Shown piece by piece: positions 60,173-64,000 of a stretch of 64,000 bases of DNA. Both the position numbers and the translations under genes were made by a program. The stretch lies in contig JADJYX010000001.1 in the NCBI GenBank assembly GCA_016719535.1, positions 744,001 through 808,000 on the forward strand. Direction: 5' to 3'. Each line of letters opens with the position of its first letter. Positions within the stretch are counted from its first letter, which is position 1. The stretch comes from Rubrivivax sp. GTDB lineage: Bacteria; Pseudomonadota; Gammaproteobacteria; Burkholderiales; Burkholderiaceae_C. Under the pieces are notes generated by a model. That model made no database searches. It was not told the origin of the DNA and saw only the letters and a list, made by a program, of their open reading frames with translations.

Positions 60173-62542
60173 CTAGACGCCGTACGCCACCCACACGTTC
60201 TTGACCTGCGTCGCCTGCTCGAGCACCGCACGCGGCTCGCCCACGGCCTCGCCAACCCAGGTGCGCTTGAGGTTGCCGGCCGACAGCCGCTGCACCCGCG
60301 CCGCCTGCGCCGGCGTGGCCGACGGCCACCAGAAGGCCTCGACATCGGCGTGCGCGGCCAGCGTATCGGCCAGTTCGTCGGGCGCGCCGGTGATCAGGTT
60401 GAGCACGCCGCCGGGCAGGTCGGAGGTGTCGAGCAAGGCATACAGCTCGGCTGCCACCAGCGGCAGCGTGGCCGAGGGCACCGCGACCACGCGGTTGCCC
60501 AGTGCCAGCGCGGGCGCCACCAGCTGCAGCAGGCCCAGCAGCGGCGGCGCGTCGGGCGCGATGACGCCGATGACGCCCAGCGGCTCGTGCAGCGCCAGCG
60601 TCAGCCCGCGCAGCGGCGGCTGGTGCACGGCGCCGTCGAATTTGTCGGCCCAGGCGGCGGCGGTGAACAGGCATTCGATCGCCGCCTGCAGCTCGGCCTG
60701 CGCGGCCGCGCGCGGCTGCACCGCGGACAGCAGCGCGATCAAGCGCGCATGCTGCGCCGCCAGGTTTTCTGCCAGGACGTACAGCACCTGCGCGCGGCCA
60801 TGCGCGGTCTGCCGCTCCCAGCCGGCGGCGGCGCGCGCGGCCTCGACGGCATTGCGGATGTCCTTGCGGTTGCCTTCGGGCACCACGCCCAGCAGCCTTT
60901 GCTGGCCCTTGGCGCCGGCCCAGACCTCGCGGCTGGTGCCGCCGTCGGGGCGCACCTGCTGGCCGCCGATATAGAGCTTGGGCGTGCGGTCGATGGCCTG
61001 CACCCCGGCATCGACCAGCGCGTGGCGCAGCGGCGCGGCCTGCTTCGCGGCAGCGGACTTCTTCGCCGGGGTGGGCGTCGCCACCGGCTGCAGGTAGTCG
61101 CGCAGCCCCTCGCGCCCGCCTTCGCGTCCGAAGCCGCTCTCGCGGCAGCCGCCGAATCCGCAGGCGGCATCGAACTGGTTGCTGCCGTTGACCCAGACCA
61201 CGCCGGCCTTCAGCCGCGGCGCCACCTCCAGCGCCAGGCCGATCGATTCGCTCCATACGCTGGCCGCCAGGCCGTAGCGCGTGTGGTTGGCCAGTTCCAC
61301 CGCCTCGTTCGGCGTGCGGAAGGTCTGCACCGTCAGCACCGGGCCGAAGACCTCGTCCTGCACGATCTCGTGCGCGGTGTCGACGCCCGTCACCAGCGTG
61401 GGCGCGAAGAAGCAGCCCTGGGCCGGCAGCGCACCGGCGCAAGCCTGGTGGACGGCGGCGCCGGCGGCGCGGGCGCGATCGACATAACCGCTGACACGTG
61501 ACCACTGCTCGCAGCTGACCAGCGCGCCCATGTCGGTATTCTTGTCCAGCGGGTTGCCGACGCGGATCTTTCCCATGCGGCGTGTCAGCCTGGCCAGCAG
61601 CGCATCGGCCGTGCCCTCGTGCACCAGCAGCCGGCTGCCGGCGCAGCAGACCTGGCCCTGGTTGAAGAAGATGCCGTCGACCAGGCCTTCGACCGCGGCG
61701 TCGAGGTCGGCGTCGGCGAAGACGATGAAGGGCGACTTGCCGCCGAGTTCCAGGCTCAGCCTCTTGCCGCTGCCGGCGGTGGCGATGCGGATCGCGCGGC
61801 CGACCTCGGTGCTGCCGGTGAAGGCGATCTTGGCGATGCGCGCATGCGCGACGATGGCCTCGCCCACCGCGCCATCGCCGGTGACGACATTGACCACGCC
61901 CGCGGGCAGGCCGACCTCGGTGCAGATGTCGGCAAACAGCAGCGCCGTCAGCGGCGTCTGCTCGGCCGGCTTGAAGACCACGACATTGCCGCCCGCCAGC
62001 GCCGGCGCGATCTTCCAGGCCAGCATCAGCAGCGGAAAGTTCCAGGGCACGATCTGCCCGACCACGCCCAGCGCCCGCTGCTGCGGAAACTCCGAGTCCA
62101 GCAGCTGCGCCCAGCCGGCATGGTGGTAGAAGTGGCGCACGGCCAGCGGCACGTCGATGTCGCGCGTCTCGCGGATCGGCTTGCCGTTGTCCAGCGTCTC
62201 CAGCACCGCAAACAGCCGCGCATGCTTCTGCAGCGCGCGCGCCAGCGCATACAGGTGGCGCGCGCGGCCATGGTCGCCCAGGGCCTGCCAGCCGGGCAGG
62301 GCGGCCTCGGCGGCCTGCACGGCCTGCTCCACCTGCGCCGGCGTGCCCTGCGCCACCTGCGCCAGCGGCTGGCCGGTGGCCGGGTTGAGGGTGTCGAAGG
62401 GCTTCGTGCCCCTGACCCAGCGGCCGCCGATGAAGTGGCCGAAGCGGCGGCCGTGACGGCTCAGCCAGGCCTGTGCGGGGGCATCGGATTCGGGCGACGG
62501 GCCGTCGTCCATGGTGGCGAGGATGTCGGTCACGGTGGGCAT
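60173..62542 (-). CDS. Aldehyde dehydrogenase with a second, incomplete ALDH domain
   Basis: This 789-residue protein has a complete ALDH domain (about residues 30-500) with VPWNFPLLMLAWK, FTGSTEVGRAI, LELGGKSP and the catalytic Cys in GQVCCAGSR. After a Lys/Ala/Pro linker (about 505-520) a second ALDH-like N-terminal half follows (about 530-789) with GVIAPDAPPLLGL, but no catalytic Cys or Glu region. Such double proteins are known next to deoC. The stop of deoC lies 13 bp upstream, so the pair may turn deoxyribose-5-phosphate-derived acetaldehyde into acetate. Confidence 0.85.
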   Translation of the reverse strand: MPTVTDILATMDDGPSPESDAPAQAWLSRHGRRFGHFIGGRWVRGTKPFDTLNPATGQPLAQVAQGTPAQVEQAVQAAEAALPGWQALGDHGRARHLYALARALQKHARLFAVLETLDNGKPIRETRDIDVPLAVRHFYHHAGWAQLLDSEFPQQRALGVVGQIVPWNFPLLMLAWKIAPALAGGNVVVFKPAEQTPLTALLFADICTEVGLPAGVVNVVTGDGAVGEAIVAHARIAKIAFTGSTEVGRAIRIATAGSGKRLSLELGGKSPFIVFADADLDAAVEGLVDGIFFNQGQVCCAGSRLLVHEGTADALLARLTRRMGKIRVGNPLDKNTDMGALVSCEQWSRVSGYVDRARAAGAAVHQACAGALPAQGCFFAPTLVTGVDTAHEIVQDEVFGPVLTVQTFRTPNEAVELANHTRYGLAASVWSESIGLALEVAPRLKAGVVWVNGSNQFDAACGFGGCRESGFGREGGREGLRDYLQPVATPTPAKKSAAAKQAAPLRHALVDAGVQAIDRTPKLYIGGQQVRPDGGTSREVWAGAKGQQRLLGVVPEGNRKDIRNAVEAARAAAGWERQTAHGRAQVLYVLAENLAAQHARLIALLSAVQPRAAAQAELQAAIECLFTAAAWADKFDGAVHQPPLRGLTLALHEPLGVIGVIAPDAPPLLGLLQLVAPALALGNRVVAVPSATLPLVAAELYALLDTSDLPGGVLNLITGAPDELADTLAAHADVEAFWWPSATPAQAARVQRLSAGNLKRTWVGEAVGEPRAVLEQATQVKNVWVAYGV

Positions 62543-62555
62543 GAGGTCGACGCTC

Positions 62556-63503
62556 TCAAGGCAGGGCGTGGCGATGGGCGGCGCTGTAGCAGCCGGTCAC
62601 GTGGTGTTCGAGCTGGCGCTCGATGTCGGTCAGCAGGCTGCTGGCGCCGATGCGCAAGAGGTCCGACTGCAGCCAGCGCAGGCCCAGCTCCTCCTTCATC
62701 AGCGCCAGGTATTGCGTCGCCAGCTTCGCATTGCCGATGCCGCCGGCGGGCTTGCAGCCGACGGTGTGGCCGCTGGCGTCGGCGTAGTCGCGGATCGCAC
62801 GCACCATCACCAGCGACACGTCGAGCGTGGCATTGACACTCTCCTTGCCGGTGCTGGTCTTGATGAAATCGGCGCCGGCCATCATCGCCACCCAGGAGGC
62901 GCGCGCCACGTTCTCCAGCGTCTGCAGCTCGCCGGTGGCAAGGATGGCCTTCAGGTGCGCCGGGCCGCAGGCGGCGCGGAAGGCGCGGATCTCGTCGTAC
63001 AGCGCCGCCCAGTCGTGCAGCAGCGCATGGCGGCGGCTGATCACGATGTCGACCTCCTGCGCGCCGGCGGCGACCGAGAGCTCGATCTCGCGCAGCTTGG
63101 TCTCCATCGGCGTCTGACCGGCCGGAAAGCCGGTGGACACCACGGCCACCGGGATGCCGCTGCCGGCCAGCGCGTCGACCGCGGTGGCCACCATCTCGTG
63201 GTAGACGCACACCGCGCCGACCTTCAGCCCGGTCATGCCGAGCGCGGCCATCAGGTCGGCGCGCAGCGGCTGCCGCGCCTTGGCGCACAGGCGGCGCACG
63301 CGGCCGGGGGTGTCGTCGCCGGCCAGCGTGGTCAGGTCCAGGCACTGGATGGCGCGCAGCAGCCAGGCGGCCTGAAACTCCTTCTTCACCGAGCGGCTGC
63401 CCGTCAGGCTGGCCACGTGGCGCGCCACCGCGGGCTGGTTGATGCGCACGTGGCGCAGGCGGGCGAGGTCGAGCGCGGTGCCGGGGTTGAGGGTGTCGGC
63501 CAT
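62556..63503 (-). CDS. deoC: Deoxyribose-phosphate aldolase DeoC
   Basis: This 315-residue class I aldolase has the Schiff-base Lys in ADFIKTSTGK and the second active-site Lys in VGCKPAGGI. It cleaves 2-deoxyribose-5-phosphate to glyceraldehyde-3-phosphate and acetaldehyde. It is longer than the roughly 220-260 residues of E. coli-type DeoC, having an N-terminal extension of about 60 residues. It is followed by the aldehyde dehydrogenase gene and is divergent from an SDR gene 67 bp away. Confidence 0.9.
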   Translation of the reverse strand: MADTLNPGTALDLARLRHVRINQPAVARHVASLTGSRSVKKEFQAAWLLRAIQCLDLTTLAGDDTPGRVRRLCAKARQPLRADLMAALGMTGLKVGAVCVYHEMVATAVDALAGSGIPVAVVSTGFPAGQTPMETKLREIELSVAAGAQEVDIVISRRHALLHDWAALYDEIRAFRAACGPAHLKAILATGELQTLENVARASWVAMMAGADFIKTSTGKESVNATLDVSLVMVRAIRDYADASGHTVGCKPAGGIGNAKLATQYLALMKEELGLRWLQSDLLRIGASSLLTDIERQLEHHVTGCYSAAHRHALP

Positions 63504-63570
63504 GAAGCTGGGGCGGCGGGGCTGGCGCCGCAGAATAGCGCCATCGCTGCACCCCCGACGAAAGCACCTG

Positions 63571-64000
63571 ATGACGACGACCTCCGACCAACCGCGACGC
63601 GTCGCACTCATCACCGGCGCCGCCAGCGGCATCGGCGCCGCCACCGCGCGGCGCTTTCTGCGCGAGGGCTGGCAGGTGGTGATCAACCACCTCGACGGTC
63701 AGCAGGACGCGGCGCAGGCCGTGGCGGCCGGGGCCGGCGCGCCCGGCCAGCGTGCCATCGGGGTGGTGGGCGATGTGACGCTGGACGCCGATTGCGTGCG
63801 CCTGGTGCAGGAAGCCGTGGACGCCTTCGGCCGCCTGGACGTGCTGGTCAATGCCGCCGGCATCAGCAAGATGGTGCCGCACGACCGGCTGCACGACATC
63901 TCGGCCGAGGACTTCCAGCGCATCTATGCCGTCAACACCATCGGCCCCTTCCAGATGATCCGTGCCGCGGCGCCGGCGCTGAAGGCAGCGTCCACCGAAA
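63571..64000 (+). CDS. SDR-family oxidoreductase (partial)
   Basis: The gene starts at ATG 63571 and runs off the right edge; 143 codons are present. The Rossmann motif ALITGAASGIGAATARR and the NAAG motif (DVLVNAAGISKMVP) identify a classical short-chain dehydrogenase/reductase. The conserved Asn region of the fourth helix (YAVNTIGPF) is also visible. The catalytic Tyr-Lys lies beyond the window. Its substrate is unknown; divergence from deoC suggests a role in sugar or deoxynucleoside catabolism. Confidence 0.85.
   Translation, partial: MTTTSDQPRRVALITGAASGIGAATARRFLREGWQVVINHLDGQQDAAQAVAAGAGAPGQRAIGVVGDVTLDADCVRLVQEAVDAFGRLDVLVNAAGISKMVPHDRLHDISAEDFQRIYAVNTIGPFQMIRAAAPALKAASTE

Noticed and set aside
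1..64000. CRISPR arrays, tRNA or rRNA genes, insertion sequences
   Set aside because: I found no regularly spaced repeats, no recognisable tRNA or rRNA segment, and no transposase-like protein anywhere in the window.

Overview
This window holds an almost complete photosynthesis gene cluster (PGC) of a purple bacterium, with its flanking chromosome on the right. GC content is very high. The gene content (pufBALMC with a tetraheme PufC, spheroidene-type crt genes, a PucA with a long Ala/Pro-rich tail, both aerobic AcsF and anaerobic BchE cyclases, and Burkholderiales-type Bug proteins and a porin remnant) points to a phototrophic betaproteobacterium of the Rubrivivax/Burkholderiales type. That assignment is inferred from protein features, not from a database search.

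Layout. Positions 1-1524 hold a partial GH19/peptidoglycan-binding protein and bchO. Positions 1652-6001 form a bilin photoreceptor module: heme oxygenase, a bacteriophytochrome and a divergent PpsR paralog. Positions 6262-13579 carry the carotenoid genes crtI-crtB, crtD-crtC (opposite strand) and crtE-crtF. From 13660 runs the superoperon bchCXYZ-pufB-(small ORF)-pufA-pufLMC. Then come bchE-bchJ (minus) divergent from pucC (plus), and pucBA (minus). A long minus-strand operon from 42102 down to 27390 reads bchF-N-B-H-L-M-lhaA-puhA-puhB-puhC-acsF-puhE-small membrane ORF. Divergent from it is aerR-ppsR, followed by bchG-bch2-bchP-small membrane ORF ending at 48635. The right flank holds a tricarballylate/citrate module (tcuA-tcuB and a TctC-like binding protein), a secreted hydrolase, hypothetical exported proteins, a LysR regulator, a sulfurtransferase, a decayed patch (58.6-60.2 kb), a tandem aldehyde dehydrogenase, deoC and a partial SDR gene.

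How it works together. Crt and Bch enzymes supply carotenoid and bacteriochlorophyll a, and Puf/Puh/Puc proteins form the RC-LH1 and LH2 complexes with three PucC/LhaA-family assembly proteins. Transcription appears to be governed by PpsR: perfect TGT-N12-ACA operators lie upstream of crtI, bchC, bchE/pucC, pucBA (two) and bchG, with near matches before bchF/aerR and crtE. Two possible light inputs on PpsR are encoded here: the B12-type antirepressor AerR and a bacteriophytochrome of the PpsR-binding architecture.

Most notable points: (1) a 73-residue membrane ORF between pufB and pufA that looks like an LH1 beta paralog with the ligand His replaced by Gln; (2) a PpsR paralog next to the phytochrome with an eroded DNA-recognition helix; (3) reading-frame damage in both bchH (one missing base) and bchL (about 67 missing bases), which as written would block bacteriochlorophyll synthesis unless they are sequence errors or backed up elsewhere; (4) a deletion-scarred patch with a Bug-porin chimera and a broken SDR gene. 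bchD, bchI, crtA, pufQ and pufX are not seen in the window.
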